A stretch of 64,000 bases of DNA, from contig CAVUOZ010000006.1 of assembly GCA_963743325.1 (NCBI GenBank), positions 1 to 64,000 of the forward strand, given 5' to 3'. Of the stretch, positions 63,635 through 64,000 are shown one piece after another (the stretch's first letter is position 1; every line of letters starts with the position of its first letter). Position numbers and translations under genes: made by a program. Origin of the DNA: DATFVA01 sp963743325 (lineage in GTDB: Bacteria > Bacteroidota > Ignavibacteria > Ignavibacteriales > Ignavibacteriaceae). The notes beneath the pieces were generated by a model. The model made no database searches. It was not told the origin of the DNA and saw nothing but the letters and a program-made list of their open reading frames with translations.

Positions 63635-64000
63635 GTGAAAAAACTATTTCTATACATATTTTTAGCTGTCAGTTCTGTAATTACCCTGATTCCTTTTCTA
63701 TGGATGATTTCAGCATCATTTATGCCTGACGGAAAAGCGAGTGTTTATCCCCCGGTATTTTTCCCGACGGAGTTTGTGCTTGATCAGTATGTTCACCTGC
63801 TTACAAGATTGAGCGTAGCCAGAAGCTTTTTGAATAGCATTCTGGTTTCTACTATGGTCACATTCTTTTCCCTGTTTTTTAATTCGATGGCTGGTTATGC
63901 CTTTGCTAAATATAGATTCGCCGGGAAAAACAAATTATTCAATTTACTCCTTGTTAATATGATAGTTCCCAGCCAGGTGACTATGCTTCCATTATTCCTT
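63635..64000 (+). CDS. ABC sugar transporter permease (MalG type), partial
   Basis: A GTG at 63635, two bases after the MalF-type stop, starts MKKLFLYIFLAVSSVITLIP, then FLWMISASFMPDGKASVYPP, SFLNSILVSTMVTFFSLFFN, SMAGYAFAKYRFAGKN and VNMIVPSQVTMLPLFL. This is the N-terminal part of a MalG/UgpE-type permease with 'N S.. v s....... aYafar..f.gk' intact. It runs off the window at codon 122. The ATPase gene is not in the window. Confidence 0.9.
   Translation, partial: MKKLFLYIFLAVSSVITLIPFLWMISASFMPDGKASVYPPVFFPTEFVLDQYVHLLTRLSVARSFLNSILVSTMVTFFSLFFNSMAGYAFAKYRFAGKNKLFNLLLVNMIVPSQVTMLPLFL

Overview
The window is an AT-rich stretch of a Bacteroidota/Chlorobiota-type chromosome, most likely an Ignavibacteria-like (Melioribacter-related) bacterium. 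This is inferred from several type IX secretion (T9SS) C-terminal sorting domains of the 'QNYPNPFNPsTTI...GVYFYRL' type, PorV-like outer-membrane proteins, TonB receptors without a SusD partner, lipoproteins, and weak Shine-Dalgarno sites. I saw no rRNA, tRNA, CRISPR array, prophage or intact insertion sequence.

1-5.3 kb: small hypothetical genes, a DUF6266-like protein, a 0.7-kb block of degenerate direct repeats with REP-like hairpins, a lipoprotein L,D-transpeptidase, and two gene remnants (GH92 mannosidase; beta subunit of a hydrogenase/sulfite reductase).

5.4-22.4 kb, hydrogenase island: hdrA-like (one frameshift), qmoC-like (HdrC fused to a heme-b membrane domain), a second hdrA, mvhD, mvhG, mvhA and a maturation protease on the + strand. 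A histidine kinase and single-domain response regulator follow, then a minus-strand maturation operon (nickel transporter, hypA-hypB fusion, hypF, hypC, hypD, hypE). The structural genes predict a group 3c-type [NiFe] hydrogenase joined to a Qmo-like membrane module with no HdrB. HypF, HypD and HypE carry five, one and two single-base frameshifts, all of the same +1 class.

22.6-34 kb, mixed housekeeping and decay: a YCF48-like T9SS protein, a truncated beta-barrel, a dimethylargininase-family enzyme, a FadL-like porin, PPK2, a radical SAM enzyme and a metallophosphoesterase. Between them lie recognisable fragments of a T9SS protein, a possible Na+/bile-acid symporter, a GH63-like glycosidase and an MBL-fold hydrolase.

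34-64 kb, carbohydrate-utilisation locus, all on the + strand: a LacI-type regulator with a 28-bp perfect palindrome upstream, a CBM9-like surface protein, a TonB receptor/large surface protein/PorV-like trio, GH94 phosphorylase, two GH144-type enzymes, GH3, GH43-like, a large discoidin-domain (alpha/alpha)6 candidate hydrolase, an esterase, GH2, and an ABC sugar importer (binding protein, MalF, partial MalG). GH144 is known to act on beta-1,2-glucans. A beta-1,2-glucan/sophorooligosaccharide pathway (extracellular cleavage, import, cytoplasmic phosphorolysis) is therefore the best working hypothesis, but it is not proven.
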